From Serratia symbiotica (GTDB lineage: Bacteria; Pseudomonadota; Gammaproteobacteria; Enterobacterales; Enterobacteriaceae), in the NCBI GenBank assembly GCA_900155695.1, contig FUHL01000001.1, positions 744,001 through 808,000 of the forward strand: DNA of 64,000 bases, in the 5' to 3' direction. The notes under the pieces were generated by a model. The model was given only the letters and a program-made list of their open reading frames with translations, ran no database searches and was not told the DNA's origin. Positions 1-10,076 of this stretch are shown here, one piece after another. The stretch's first letter is position 1, and every line of letters begins with the position of its first letter. A program made the translations under genes and the position numbers.

Positions 1-708
1 CAACTGATTTTTTCTGGTCTAGCTGCTAGCTATGCAGTATTGACTGACGATGAACGTGAGCTCGGTGTCTGCATAGTAGATATCGGTGGTGGTACTATGG
101 ATATAGCTGTATACACCGATGGTGCACTACGACATACTAAAGTGATTCCCTATGCCGGGAATGTTGTTACTAGTGATATAGCCTATGCCTTTGGTACACC
201 ACCAACTGACGCAGAAATCATTAAAATTCAGTACGGCTGTGCACTTGGATCAGTTGTAGTCCAGGATGAGAATTTAGAGGTTCCCAGTGTTGGAGGGCGT
301 CCTCCACGTAGCCTACAAAGACATATATTAGCTGAAGTTATCGAACCACGCTATACAGAATTATTACATCTAGTTAATGATGAAATTTTGCAGTTTCAGC
401 AACAATTATGTCAACAAGGAGTGAAGCACCAACTAGCAGCTGGTATTGTGCTTACAGGAGGTGTTGCCCAAATGAATGGATTGGCGGCCTGTGCGCAACA
501 GGTGTTCCATACTCAAGTGCGCATCGGAAAACCATTAAACATTACCGGTCTCATAGAGGATGCGCAGGATCCTAACTATTCTACAGTGGTGGGTCTGCTA
601 CACTATGGAAAAGAATGCTATTTGAACGATGAAGCAGAAGTCGAAAAAAAAGGTTTAATAAGCAAGTGGTTTAAACAAATCAATAGCTGGCTAAGAAAAG
701 AATTTTGA
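1..708 (+). CDS. ftsA: Cell-division actin-like ATPase FtsA (C-terminal part)
   Basis: FtsA anchors FtsZ to the inner membrane and recruits later divisome proteins. The gene runs in from the left edge; the open frame begins at base 1 and the visible 235 residues correspond to the last 56% of the 420-residue E. coli protein. Seen: the actin-fold phosphate motif VDIGGGTMDIAVY, the segment PYAGNVVTSDIAYAFGTPP, the adenosine motif AGIVLTGGVAQMNG, and the C-terminal amphipathic membrane-targeting helix ending in SWLRKEF. A TTG at position 40 is only an internal codon. It lies 75 bases before ftsZ, the usual dcw-cluster order. No sign of decay. Confidence 0.97.
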   Translation, partial: QLIFSGLAASYAVLTDDERELGVCIVDIGGGTMDIAVYTDGALRHTKVIPYAGNVVTSDIAYAFGTPPTDAEIIKIQYGCALGSVVVQDENLEVPSVGGRPPRSLQRHILAEVIEPRYTELLHLVNDEILQFQQQLCQQGVKHQLAAGIVLTGGVAQMNGLAACAQQVFHTQVRIGKPLNITGLIEDAQDPNYSTVVGLLHYGKECYLNDEAEVEKKGLISKWFKQINSWLRKEF

Positions 709-783
709 TATCTTAAATCAATACATCATATTGAGTGATTTTTATGATCTTGCAGCGATTAGGAAGAAAAATGGAGAAAAACT

Positions 784-1935
784 ATGTTTGAGCCAATGGA
801 CCCAAGTAATGACGCAGTGATTAAAGTCATTGGTGTTGGTGGTGGTGGTGGTAATGCTGTTGAATACATGGTACGTGAGCACATCGAAGGGGTAGAATTT
901 TTTGCTATTAATACAGATGCACAGGCGCTTCAAAAAATAGCAGTAGATCATACTATCCAGATCGGTAGCACTATTACAAAAGGTCTAGGGGCAGGCGCTA
1001 ATCCTGAGGTAGGTCGTAACGCGGCAGAAGAAGACCGTGAAGCCTTACGAAATGTACTAGATGGTGCAGATATGTTGTTCATTGCGGCGGGTATGGGAGG
1101 AGGTACAGGTACAGGTGCTGCGCCAGTAGTAGCTTCAGTAGCCAAAGATCTAGGTATTTTAAGCGTAGCTGTAGTGACAAAGCCATTTAATTTTGAAGGG
1201 AAGAAACGTATGGCGTTTGCTGAACAAGGCATATCTGAATTATCAAAGTATGTAGATTCTTTGATCATCATTCCGAATGATAAATTATTAAAAGTTTTAG
1301 GTCGAGGCATTTCTCTACTCGATGCTTTCGGCGCAGCTAATAACGTTCTAAAAGGTGCAGTGCAGGGGATTGCAGAATTAATCACTCGTCCAGGTCTAAT
1401 GAACGTCGATTTTGCTGATGTTCGTACCGTAATGTCTGAAATGGGTTATGCAATGATGGGTTCAGGCATTTCCAGCGCTGAGAACCGTGCTGAAGAAGCG
1501 GCAGAAATGGCTATATCTAGTCCACTGTTAGAAGATATCGACCTATCTGGAGCTCGTGGTGTATTAGTAAACATAACAGCTGGTTTTGCTCTGCGTTTAG
1601 ATGAATTCGAAACCGTAGGTAATACTATTCGCGCGTTCGCTTCTGATAATTCCACAGTTGTTATCGGAACGTCGCTTGATCCAGAAATGAATGATGAACT
1701 GCGTGTTACCGTGGTAGCAACAGGTATAGGTACTGATAACTATCCAGAAACGACTATAATGAAAAAAAAACAGTCCAATCAACCTATATTAGATTATCGT
1801 TATCAGCAACATGGAATGGCACCACTGCCGAAATCAGTGAAACCGAATAAAATAATTAACGATCAGACGAAGCAATATAATAAAGAGCAAGATTATCTTG
1901 ATATTCCAGCTTTCCTGCGTAACCAAGCGGATTGA
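784..1935 (+). CDS. ftsZ: Tubulin-like cell-division GTPase FtsZ
   Basis: FtsZ polymerises with GTP into the cytokinetic Z ring at the inner face of the membrane. The product is 383 residues, the same as E. coli. Seen: glycine-rich VGGGGGNA near residues 18-25, the tubulin signature GGGTGTG at 105-111, the T7-loop region NVDFADV, and the conserved C-terminal peptide DYLDIPAFLRNQAD that binds FtsA and ZipA. An AGGAAG/GGAG-type ribosome site precedes the ATG. Nine consecutive A residues at 1762-1770 encode part of the variable linker (KKK) and are a possible slippage site. Translation remains intact through them. Confidence 0.98.
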   Translation: MFEPMDPSNDAVIKVIGVGGGGGNAVEYMVREHIEGVEFFAINTDAQALQKIAVDHTIQIGSTITKGLGAGANPEVGRNAAEEDREALRNVLDGADMLFIAAGMGGGTGTGAAPVVASVAKDLGILSVAVVTKPFNFEGKKRMAFAEQGISELSKYVDSLIIIPNDKLLKVLGRGISLLDAFGAANNVLKGAVQGIAELITRPGLMNVDFADVRTVMSEMGYAMMGSGISSAENRAEEAAEMAISSPLLEDIDLSGARGVLVNITAGFALRLDEFETVGNTIRAFASDNSTVVIGTSLDPEMNDELRVTVVATGIGTDNYPETTIMKKKQSNQPILDYRYQQHGMAPLPKSVKPNKIINDQTKQYNKEQDYLDIPAFLRNQAD

Positions 1936-2037
1936 CTTATCTTGAACATTTGGAATGTCCGCTCTTTATGCTAAGCTTTTTTATAGAGCTATATCAAGTG
2001 AGATCAGTAGGATAGATAATATTACGAGATATAAAAG

Positions 2038-2955
2038 ATGATTAAACAAAGGACAGTAAAACATATCATTCAGGCTACAGGCGTTGGTTTACATACTGGG
2101 AAAAAAGTTACTTTAATAATGCGACCTGCTCCAGCGAATACCGGAGTTATCTATCGTCGAACTGACTTGAATCCACCCGTTAATTTGCCAGCTGATGCAA
2201 CATCTGTGCGTGATACTATGCTTTGTACTTGTTTGGTAAATGAGCATGATGTCCGTATCTCTACTATTGAACACATTAACGCTGCATTAGCAGGTCTTGG
2301 CATCGATAATATCATTATTGATGTTGACGCAGATGAAATTCCCATAATGGACGGTAGTGCAAGTCCATTTGTATTCTTATTATTGGATGCAGGTATTGAA
2401 GAACTGAACTCTATGAAGAAATTCCTTTGTCTTAAAGACCGCATCCGTGTTGAAGATGGCGATAAGTGGGCCGAGTTATCTCCATATAACGGGTTCCGAT
2501 TAGATTTTACTATTGATTTCAATCATCCAGCTATTAACGCCAGTTCTCAACGTTATCGACTTGATTTCTCTGATGATTCGTTTGTTCGTCAAATTAGCCG
2601 TGCACGTACTTTTGGTTTTATGCGTGATATCGAATATCTCCAGTCTCGTGGTTTAGCATTAGGAGGAAGTGTTGATTGTGCTATCGTACTAGATGAATCC
2701 CGCGTACTTAATAAAGATGGATTACGTTTCACAGATGAATTTGTACGTCATAAAGTACTTGATGCTCTTGGTGATTTATTTATGTGTAACCACAATATTA
2801 TTGGTGCGTTTACTGGATATAAATCAGGACACGCACTGAATAACAAACTATTGCAGGCTGTCTTAGCTAAAAAAGAAACATGGGAATTAGTTACCTTTCA
2901 GAATGAATCGGAAATGCCATTGGCCTTCAAGGCATCTTCTACTATATTGTCCTAA
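2038..2955 (+). CDS. lpxC: UDP-3-O-acyl-N-acetylglucosamine deacetylase LpxC
   Basis: LpxC catalyses the committed, zinc-dependent deacetylation in lipid A synthesis in the cytosol. The length of 305 residues equals E. coli LpxC. Seen: [12 protein letters not shown] with catalytic Glu78 and zinc ligand His79, the second zinc motif HKVLDALGD, and GHALNNKLL carrying the conserved His near the C-terminus. It sits about 100 bases after ftsZ, as in E. coli. Retention implies the cell still builds a lipid A outer membrane, which fits the complete Tol-Pal set further on. It is convergent with dciA. Confidence 0.98.
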   Translation: MIKQRTVKHIIQATGVGLHTGKKVTLIMRPAPANTGVIYRRTDLNPPVNLPADATSVRDTMLCTCLVNEHDVRISTIEHINAALAGLGIDNIIIDVDADEIPIMDGSASPFVFLLLDAGIEELNSMKKFLCLKDRIRVEDGDKWAELSPYNGFRLDFTIDFNHPAINASSQRYRLDFSDDSFVRQISRARTFGFMRDIEYLQSRGLALGGSVDCAIVLDESRVLNKDGLRFTDEFVRHKVLDALGDLFMCNHNIIGAFTGYKSGHALNNKLLQAVLAKKETWELVTFQNESEMPLAFKASSTILS

Positions 2956-2996
2956 ATCAACTTTATTGATATATAATCACATAAAGAAATTGATTT
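2954..2996. terminator. Hairpin between convergent lpxC and dciA, possible bidirectional terminator
   Basis: An inverted repeat pairs AAATCAA (2954-2960) plus CTTTAT (2961-2966) with ATAAAG (2981-2986) plus TTGATTT (2990-2996), with a 3-base bulge. It overlaps the lpxC stop codon and lies before the dciA stop. There is no strong T tract, so termination is inferred from position only. Confidence 0.4.
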
Positions 2997-3014
2997 GAAA
3001 AGCTGTATTGCTAT

Positions 3015-3518
3015 CTATTTGTTATGATAAATTATGTTAGTGTTCTTTTCGGATAAAGAAGCCAACTGTTCTAATATTTTACGTAGTTTTGTTGGACTAC
3101 GGTATGCTAATCCCCTGAGTACCATAGCACTTTTCTGGCTGATATGACGTAATGGTAGAGTTGGCCGCATGTTTTTTATTAAATCTTCTTCTTTTACCAT
3201 CAAGCCTGGATTAATCCTAATGTCTATTGACGATAATAATGGTAGAATTTGTAATCGTAGTGTTGAAAGTAACATTGGTTTTTCATATCGCAAGCGCATC
3301 ATCCAGCTGGCATTAGCCGCTTCTAACACTAAAATATCTTGTCTAACGTTTGCTACACGACACCAAAGCTGTAATGGTACAGGTAATAAACTCTTTACTA
3401 TACGGTTAAGCTTAAGTAAAGATAGTGCTTGTTGTTGTACATTATATATCAACGTTTTATCTAAAGTATGAGTATCATCAAATAGAACATCTAATGATTT
3501 TGGGCGACTATTACGCAT
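3015..3518 (-). CDS. dciA: DUF721 / DciA-family replicative-helicase operator
   Basis: DciA is the ancestral bacterial partner that helps load the replicative helicase DnaB; E. coli lost it when it gained DnaC. The 167-residue product shows the DUF721 pattern: LWCRVANVRQDILVLEA, then SWMMRLRYEKPMLLSTLR, then SSIDIRINP. The ATG at 3518 is preceded on its strand by GGAG 7-8 bases upstream. Position also supports the call: many gammaproteobacteria carry the DUF721 gene between lpxC and secA, convergent with lpxC, as here. It is fully open in a region where neighbouring secM has decayed, which suggests selection. What is inferred is the function; family membership is read from the motif. Confidence 0.8.
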   Translation of the reverse strand: MRNSRPKSLDVLFDDTHTLDKTLIYNVQQQALSLLKLNRIVKSLLPVPLQLWCRVANVRQDILVLEAANASWMMRLRYEKPMLLSTLRLQILPLLSSIDIRINPGLMVKEEDLIKNMRPTLPLRHISQKSAMVLRGLAYRSPTKLRKILEQLASLSEKNTNIIYHNK

Positions 3519-3612
3519 AATGACTCCAAAAGATTCTAATTTTAAAGTTGGTATTTTAGATCGTTAGCGACTATTTATAAAACATTATTTTAGTCCTATC
3601 TTCTATTAGAGA

Positions 3613-4060
3613 TTGTCAATGCCCATAGTTAGCATGCCTCAAAAATTAGCAGAACAATCCGATTCAAGCTGTTTTCTGATGATTTCTGTGAGCTTGAATT
3701 GGAACAATTCCTCTAGTTATATTTTAAATAGATCCCTACTATTACAGCTATTTTACTACCACTTAGAATGGATTATTGATTATTGGCATGAGTATATGAT
3801 GTGTAGCATTATGAGTCATATTTCTCTTGTAGTCTTACTGCAGAGGATATCCATGTGCAAGATAGAAAAAAACTAAAGTTACAGAAAATATATTACAGAG
3901 AGCAAAAGTATTCCTACTTTTTATCCGCAATATGTTATTGACACATAAAAATCATCTCACGACTATCATTATTACACTTATTATATCATGCTGCCAGAAT
4001 TTTACATACACTACAATAGCCTATGGATAGAAGGTAAGTGCTTAGTGATTCAAAGCTGTC
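3613..4060 (+). pseudogene. secM: Relic of secM, the SecA translation-arrest regulator
   Basis: SecM normally stalls its own ribosome and thereby exposes the secA ribosome site. An open frame from 3613 to 3876 contains DYWHEYMMCSIMSHIS, matching E. coli SecM DYWHQHAIRTVIRHLS, directly upstream of secA where secM belongs. Similarity then continues in the next frame from about 3828 (AEDIHVQDRKKLKL against AEESLPLQAQHLAL), so a frameshift has occurred. A faint LWI at about 4021-4029 is all that resembles the arrest region; the arrest residues GIRAGP are not found in any frame before secA. No signal peptide is recognisable either. The identification rests on the DYWH block plus location. Confidence 0.7.
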
Positions 4061-4156
4061 TAAGAGTTTTAACTTATGTTACTTATTAGCTCATAGACAG
4101 TGTATCTAGAACGTTGATGGCTTACTTTAAGCTTTTATGAAAGAGATATCAATATC

Positions 4157-6868
4157 ATGTTAGGAACATTTTTGACAAAAGTTTTCGGTAGCCGTAATGA
4201 TCGCATATTACGACGCATGCGAAAAGTAGTTGAACAAATTAATCAGATAGAGCCGGATATAGAAAAATTATCAGACAATAAATTAAGAGCAAAAACTAAA
4301 GAATTCGGTGCTCGCCTAAAAACAGGCGAAACATTGGAAATGTTAGTTCCAGAAGCATTTGCTGTCGTTCGTGAAGCAAGCAAGCGTCTCTTTGGTATGC
4401 GCCACTTTGATGTGCAATTATTAGGTGGTGTTATACTAAATAACCGCTGCATTGCAGAGATGCGCACCGGTGAAGGCAAAACACTGACAGCTACTTTACC
4501 GGCTTATTTAAATGCCTTGCATAGGCGCGGTGTACATATAGTGACTGTCAATGATTATCTAGCACAGCGTGATGCCGAAAATAACCGTCCTTTATTTGAA
4601 TTTCTTGGCTTGAGTGTTGGAATAAATTTACCTGGTATATCGACACAAGCTAAGCGTAAAGCTTACGCTGCAGATATCACCTACGGTACTAACCATGAAT
4701 ATGGGTTTGACTACCTACGTGACAATATGGCATTTACACCCGAAGAACGTGTGCAGCGTGAGTTGTATTATGCATTAGTCGATGAGGTAGATTCTATTTT
4801 AATCGATGAAGCGCGTACTCCGCTTATTATCTCTGGACCTGCTGAAGATAGCTCCGATATGTATATCAGGATTAATAGTTTAATTCCTAAATTAATCCAA
4901 CAGAAAAAAGAAGATTCCGATTCTTTTCATGGCACAGGGCACTTCTCAGTCGATGAAAAATTACGTCAGGTACATCTGACTGAACGTGGCCTAATTTTAA
5001 TTGAAGCAATGTTAGTACAAACTGGGATTATGGGTACAGGTGAATCACTATACTCTCCTAAGAATATTATGCTAATGCAGTATGTCACTGCTGCACTCAG
5101 AGCTCATGTATTATTTAATCGGGATGTTGACTATATTATTAAAGACGGAGAAGTAATTATTGTTGATGAACATACCGGACGTACTATGAAAGGTCGCCGT
5201 TGGTCAGATGGATTGCACCAGGCAATAGAGGCTAAAGAGGGGATGGCTATCCAGAATGAAAACCAAACATTAGCTACTATTACCTTTCAAAACTATTTCC
5301 GACTCTATGAAAAGCTAGCTGGTATGACTGGTACTGCAGCAACTGAAGCATTTGAATTTAGTTCTATCTATAAGCTAGATACCATTGTAGTACCCACGAA
5401 CTGTCCAATGATTCGCAAGGACATGCCTGATCTAGTGTATCTTGTTGAAATAGAAAAAATAAATGCAATTATTAATGATATCCGTCAGCGAATAAAAAAA
5501 GGTCAGCCGGTCTTGGTGGGAACAATCTCTATTGAGAAATCTGAAATGCTCTCCCAAGAACTAACAAAAGTAGGCATTAAGCATAAAGTCCTGAATGCAA
5601 AATTCCATGCAATGGAAGCTGAAATCGTTTCACAGGCCGGTCAGATCGGATCAGTGACTATTGCGACTAATATGGCAGGACGTGGCACTGATATTGTCTT
5701 AGGTGGAAACTGGCAGGTAGAAATTATTCGGCTGCAAAATCCGACCGAAGAGAAAATAGCGGCTATTAAAGAAGCCTGGCAAGTACGTCACGATACAGTG
5801 CTTGCAGCTGGTGGTTTACACATTATCGGTACTGAGCGCCATGAGTCACGTCGTATAGATAATCAGCTACGAGGCCGTTCCGGTCGTCAAGGTGATCCAG
5901 GTTCATCCCGTTTTTATCTATCGATGGAAGATTCTCTTATGCGAATCTTTGCGTCAAATCGGGTTGCTAACATGATGCGTAAACTTGGAATGCAAGAGGG
6001 AGAAGCAATTGAGCACCCATGGGTAACAAAAGCAATTGCCAATGCTCAGCGTAAAGTAGAAAGTCATAACTTTGATATCAGAAAGCAACTACTAGAATAT
6101 GACGATGTTGCCAATGATCAGCGAAAGGCCATCTATAGGCAGCGTAATGAATTACTAGATGTAGCTGATGTTAGCTCAACTATTGATAATATACGTAAAG
6201 AGGTCTTCAAAAAGACCATTAATAACTATATCGTCCCCACTTCACTAGAAGAAGAGTGGGATATTCAAGGATTGGTAGCACGGCTAAAAGATGATTTCGA
6301 TATCAAAATACCAATAGCACAATGGATAAGCCAAGAAAATGAATTAGTCTCAGAAACGCTATGTAAGCGTATTATGGAGAATATTAATAACCAGTATTTA
6401 CAAAAGGAAGAGATAGTGACTAGTGACATAATGCGCAACTTTGAAAAGAGTGTAATGTTGCAAACATTAGATAGCCTATGGAAAGAACACCTAGCAGCAA
6501 TGGACTATCTACGTCAAGGCATTCATCTACGCGGTTATGCTCAGAAAGATCCAAAACAAGAGTATAAACGTGAATCCTTTAATATGTTTACTATAATGTT
6601 AGAATCACTAAAATACGAAGTCATCAGTGTACTAAGCAAAGTACAAATAAAAATACAAGAAGAATCCGAATCTATAAAACCGCAAGAATATGAAATAAAT
6701 CAGCATCAAATAAAACAGAATAAGATTATTAATTATGCAGATAAAGCAATTATTCCTCATGTGACTAATATACCGGTAATTAATGAATATAAAGTTGCCC
6801 GTAATGATCTTTGCCCATGTCATTCTGGGAAGAAATTTAAACGATGCCATGGTCGTCTGTTTAAATAA
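4157..6868 (+). CDS. secA: Preprotein translocase motor ATPase SecA
   Basis: SecA drives proteins through SecYEG using ATP. The product is 903 residues against 901 in E. coli. Seen: Walker A MRTGEGKT at 102-109, Walker [16 protein letters not shown], helicase motif [13 protein letters not shown], motif VI region [20 protein letters not shown], and the C-terminal zinc-binding tail [17 protein letters not shown], which binds SecB and phospholipid. The region of the linker before the zinc tail is rich in K, I and Q. Upstream control by SecM appears lost (see the relic). About 1.25 kb without a gene follows. Confidence 0.98.
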   Translation: MLGTFLTKVFGSRNDRILRRMRKVVEQINQIEPDIEKLSDNKLRAKTKEFGARLKTGETLEMLVPEAFAVVREASKRLFGMRHFDVQLLGGVILNNRCIAEMRTGEGKTLTATLPAYLNALHRRGVHIVTVNDYLAQRDAENNRPLFEFLGLSVGINLPGISTQAKRKAYAADITYGTNHEYGFDYLRDNMAFTPEERVQRELYYALVDEVDSILIDEARTPLIISGPAEDSSDMYIRINSLIPKLIQQKKEDSDSFHGTGHFSVDEKLRQVHLTERGLILIEAMLVQTGIMGTGESLYSPKNIMLMQYVTAALRAHVLFNRDVDYIIKDGEVIIVDEHTGRTMKGRRWSDGLHQAIEAKEGMAIQNENQTLATITFQNYFRLYEKLAGMTGTAATEAFEFSSIYKLDTIVVPTNCPMIRKDMPDLVYLVEIEKINAIINDIRQRIKKGQPVLVGTISIEKSEMLSQELTKVGIKHKVLNAKFHAMEAEIVSQAGQIGSVTIATNMAGRGTDIVLGGNWQVEIIRLQNPTEEKIAAIKEAWQVRHDTVLAAGGLHIIGTERHESRRIDNQLRGRSGRQGDPGSSRFYLSMEDSLMRIFASNRVANMMRKLGMQEGEAIEHPWVTKAIANAQRKVESHNFDIRKQLLEYDDVANDQRKAIYRQRNELLDVADVSSTIDNIRKEVFKKTINNYIVPTSLEEEWDIQGLVARLKDDFDIKIPIAQWISQENELVSETLCKRIMENINNQYLQKEEIVTSDIMRNFEKSVMLQTLDSLWKEHLAAMDYLRQGIHLRGYAQKDPKQEYKRESFNMFTIMLESLKYEVISVLSKVQIKIQEESESIKPQEYEINQHQIKQNKIINYADKAIIPHVTNIPVINEYKVARNDLCPCHSGKKFKRCHGRLFK

Positions 6869-6972
6869 TATTAGGGACATCTGTATTAAAAAATAATTTG
6901 AATGGTATCTAGATAGCAATAATGTTTAATAAAAATAGCATTACTAATTTAAGTAAAACTTTTAATAAGAAA

Positions 6973-7062
6973 AGATCGCCTCTTTAAATATATTTAAAGC
7001 ATAGTAGAACTAGATGGCCCCCTAAATTGGGGTAAGCTGCCCCAATTTACCCATTCTTAAAA
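6973..7062 (-). pseudogene. yacG: Possible relic of yacG (DNA gyrase inhibitor / zinc-ribbon protein)
   Basis: Read on the minus strand, the frame contains VNWGSLPQFR followed by a stop-interrupted run; E. coli YacG has VVWGEISPFR at the same relative place. About 8 of 22 positions agree, including W-G and F-R. E. coli yacG lies on the opposite strand just past secA-mutT, as here. The cysteines of the zinc ribbon are not preserved. The match is short, so this is a tentative call. The GC-rich hairpin at 7023-7049 lies inside it. Confidence 0.4.
7023..7049. repeat. Perfect 10-bp hairpin after secA
   Basis: TAAATTGGGG (7023-7032) and CCCCAATTTA (7040-7049) flank a 7-base loop. It is one of the few GC-rich patches in the spacer. 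No T run follows on either strand, so a terminator role for secA is not supported. Confidence 0.6.
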
Positions 7063-7486
7063 GAAGAATAATGTAATAAAATATAGAAAACTTATTATTA
7101 AGATTGATTAGTTATATCAGGATATAAAAATAAATTTTTGCAGTAAAAATAAAAATACTAATTAATAGAAGTATTTCTATAAATGAATATCAATCTATTA
7201 AATAAAAAATTGTTCTTTGTTGTTCTTGATAGAGGATTTTAATCTATTTGATATTAGTAAAATTATTTTATATAGATTAAAATTTATATCTGTTATTTGT
7301 ATTATCACGGTTACTTTAAAATTTGATTTGATAACAGAGTTTCAATATTTTATTCGATAGGTATTTTGGTTATACTTTGAGATAATTAATTTTTGTAAAT
7401 TATCAATAATTGATTAGTATTAAAAAATTAACTAATTTATCAGTTATTTATATTTTTAATAATCTAACTATCAAGCAATATTAGGC

Positions 7487-7513
7487 TTAACCTTTCAAGC
7501 ATAGAAAGGTTAA
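7487..7513. repeat. Perfect 10-bp hairpin in the secA-nadA spacer
   Basis: TTAACCTTTC (7487-7496) pairs with GAAAGGTTAA (7504-7513) around a 7-base loop, the same geometry as the hairpin at 7023-7049 though the stems are unrelated. Function unknown. Confidence 0.55.
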
Positions 7514-8121
7514 AAATCAATGGTAACGTCTCTAAATTTACCTTTACCTTATTATTTGTTAAATTTTATATATATTTTATATATAATCTATAGAAAAAAA
7601 TGTCATTTTTTATAAAATTTATATTTTTAACATTCTTTCTTGTAGATGCATCATTAAATAAGACATATTTTGTATGTAGTTAAAAAATTTATCTTCAAGC
7701 AATTTAGAATATCTCTGCCAGGATGTTATTGATTTGCATTTTAAAACTAGCATACTTGTAAATAAGGACTTTTATAGGAATTTAATAAACGTTATTTTGT
7801 TAGATTTAAAAGTAATCATCATATTAGAACATGAAAATAATGTCAATTAATTAAATATCACCTACTTTGTCAGTAGGACTTAATAATTTTAAATTAATTT
7901 ATTTACTATTGTATAAATATATTTAAATACGTTATAAATAATCTGGTTATATATCATGAATTTTTATATTATTCATGAAGATACCTTAAATTCTTAAATG
8001 ATATATGAGCTTCTATTATATCTTTTTAACTCTATCCTCCATTAAAAAATACTAAAGGACTTTGTGACAATTATATATAAAGATTAAATGAACACTTAAT
8101 AAAATACGTTGAAGTATTGTC

Positions 8122-9168
8122 CTATATGTAAAACTTAGCAGAGAAATCTAGCATGCGATGGATAGGAATTAATGCTTTTTTGATAATCAAAGGATCTATC
8201 TGTATTTCATGATTGATGCCGCCATACTCTAAACTATCAGCAATAGATTTTAAAGTATTCATTGCCATCCAAGGACAATGCGCACAACTGCGACAGTTTG
8301 CGCCTTCGCCTGCTGTTGGTGCTTCAAACAATTCTTTATCAGGGCAAGCTTGCCGCATTTTGTAAAAAATTCCACGATCTGTAGCTACAATTATCTGTTT
8401 ATGTTGTAATGTTTTCGCTGCTTGGATTAATTGAGTAGTAGAACCTACAAAATCCGCTAGTTCAACTACTGCATGTGGAGATTCTGGGTGTACTAATATG
8501 GCTGCATGTGGATAAAGCACCTTCATATTTTTCAATGCCTGAGTTTTAAACTCATCATGAACAATACAAGAACTTTTCCAGCATAGAATATCAGCTCCTG
8601 TTTGTTTTTGCACATAACTTCCCAGATGGCGATCTGGTGCCCATATTATTTTTTTACCCAAGCTGTCAAGCTGTTCAATTAGCTTAACGGCAATACTTGA
8701 TGTCGCAACCCAATCGGCACATGCTTTAACACCAGCAGAGGTATTGGCGTAGACGACTACGGTGCGATCTGGATGACTATTGCAAAATGCACGAAAGACT
8801 TCTTCTGGACACCCAAGATCTAGTGAACATTCAGCGTTTAATGTTGACATTAATACCTTTTTTTCTGGACAGAGAATCTTGGCGGTCTCCCCCATAAATC
8901 GTACCCCAGCAACTAATAGTGTTGAAGCTGGATGTATGCTGCCAAAACGTGCCATCTCTAGTGAATCGGCTACGCATCCTCCTGTTTCTTCTGCTAGCGC
9001 CTGAATTTCTGGATCAGTATAATAGTGAGCAATCATTACCGCGTTATTCTGCTGTAGCAAGATTTTGATCTTCTCTCGGTAATATCCAATATCTGCAACA
9101 TTTAATCGATCAAGTTGAGTGGATAAGGGATGTATATTATTAGCATTGACATCAAACATTTCATTCAT
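8122..9168 (-). CDS. nadA: Quinolinate synthase NadA
   Basis: NadA condenses iminoaspartate with dihydroxyacetone phosphate to quinolinate, the de novo NAD precursor, using a [4Fe-4S] cluster. The three cluster-cysteine regions are present: [22 protein letters not shown] and [24 protein letters not shown] and [10 protein letters not shown] are further family motifs. The ATG at 9168 aligns with the E. coli start (MNEMFD against MSVMFD) and gives 348 residues; a GTG codon one position earlier keeps the frame open. Gene order tRNA-Lys, nadA after tol-pal is as in E. coli. A lone TGTTTA half-site (9246-9251) upstream recalls the NadR box but lacks its second half. Confidence 0.97.
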   Translation of the reverse strand: MNEMFDVNANNIHPLSTQLDRLNVADIGYYREKIKILLQQNNAVMIAHYYTDPEIQALAEETGGCVADSLEMARFGSIHPASTLLVAGVRFMGETAKILCPEKKVLMSTLNAECSLDLGCPEEVFRAFCNSHPDRTVVVYANTSAGVKACADWVATSSIAVKLIEQLDSLGKKIIWAPDRHLGSYVQKQTGADILCWKSSCIVHDEFKTQALKNMKVLYPHAAILVHPESPHAVVELADFVGSTTQLIQAAKTLQHKQIIVATDRGIFYKMRQACPDKELFEAPTAGEGANCRSCAHCPWMAMNTLKSIADSLEYGGINHEIQIDPLIIKKALIPIHRMLDFSAKFYI

Positions 9169-9479
9169 CACTACAATCTCATGCTATGCGTGGGACTGGC
9201 GGTAGTCCTCTTGCTTATCCCGTAAAAACCATACTTATTTTATACTAAACAAAATAAGTAACATTATGCGATAAATCCGTAGATATTGTATATCGCATTA
9301 ATAGTATTAAGTTTATTAAAAAAATAGCAATATATTAGGAGAGGTGTTTGATGTAGAGATAACAATAAACGCTAATTTTAGGTTAAGCACTTTTTTTCTA
9401 GTAAAATATAAAATCATTTAAAGGCTGAGGTGTTTATAAAAATTCCATTGAATATTCTATGTCATGGCGTATTTCGAAT

Positions 9480-9555
9480 TGGTGGGTCGTGCAGGATTCG
9501 AACCTGCGACCAATTGATTAAAAGTCAACTGCTCTACCAACTGAGCTAACGACCC
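9480..9555 (-). tRNA. lysT: tRNA-Lys (UUU), CCA encoded
   Basis: The 76-base minus-strand sequence begins GGGTCGTTAGCTCAG, has anticodon loop CTTTTAA (anticodon TTT at 9520-9522), T-arm GGTTCGAATCC and a 3' end GACCCACCA, so the CCA is in the DNA. It is nearly identical to E. coli tRNA-Lys. In E. coli this spot, between ybgF and nadA, holds a multi-copy lys/val tRNA cluster; only one copy remains here. It is the only tRNA I find in the window. Confidence 0.98.
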
Positions 9556-10076
9556 AAATTTTATTTCTGTAATACAAAATACCATATTCCTATAACAAAG
9601 CATATATTACTAATTTATCTTGATTGCGCAACTTAAATTTATCATTATCAATATTAATTGATTATTCTTTAGACGGTAACTATAAAAACACTCTTTAATA
9701 TTTATTACTATGCAATTTTTATACTGCTTGTCTTACTACACAACGGTTCTTTAGTGTAACAATAGCGCTAGATTTAGTATCATACTTTTGTCTATATTAT
9801 AATCACTATTATGTAATTTTAAATCAAAGATAATGTACTTGAATAAAATTTTTAACACTAATAAAATAACAACGCATTATCTTTCTAGATTCTCGTGGCA
9901 TCAATGTACGTTACTAATAAAGAAAATTAGAATAATAATTAATATTACATATTGTTTTATAAAGTCATAATATCAGTTATTGCTGAAACATACTATTACT
10001 TGACAAAGCAATAGTTATTTTGTGGACTATATTTTATAATAAATGATTTGCATTAACAGGATATAGTGAACTCACG
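9556..10076. other. 520-bp spacer between tRNA-Lys and cpoB
   Basis: It contains the putative CpoB TPR relic at its right end; the remainder is AT-rich with no gene. The additional tRNA genes found here in E. coli are absent. Confidence 0.7.
9975..10076 (-). pseudogene. cpoB: Decayed remnant of the CpoB TPR domain
   Basis: Directly past the premature stop of cpoB, another minus-strand frame reads SLYPVNANHLL, then a stop, then SNSMFQ. E. coli CpoB has STYLPNANYWL and, further on, ADAMFK, both in the TPR domain and in that order. The spacing between them is shorter than in E. coli, implying deletions. The matches are short; order and position are what make them credible. Confidence 0.45.

Larger units (their letters stand above)
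6869..8121. other. 1.25-kb AT-rich spacer between secA and nadA
   Basis: No credible open gene on either strand. In E. coli secA is followed by mutT and then yacG-zapD-coaE on the other strand; nadA is followed by pnuC. Apart from the yacG-like trace and two hairpins (7023-7049 and 7487-7513), nothing is recognisable. The sequence is almost pure A/T with many stops in all frames. Confidence 0.75.

Noticed and set aside
948-1385. 145-codon minus-strand frame inside ftsZ
   Set aside because: Shadow of the ftsZ reading frame on the other strand; no family motif, and ftsZ is unmistakable. The same applies to the open frames opposite lpxC, nadA, nfuA, asd, cvrA, mrcB and tolA.
7023-7049. secA rho-independent terminator
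   Set aside because: Stem is good, but there is no T run and it lies 155 bases after the stop; it is listed only as a hairpin.
9246-9251. NadR operator upstream of nadA
   Set aside because: Only one TGTTTA half-site is present; the partner half at the required spacing is missing.
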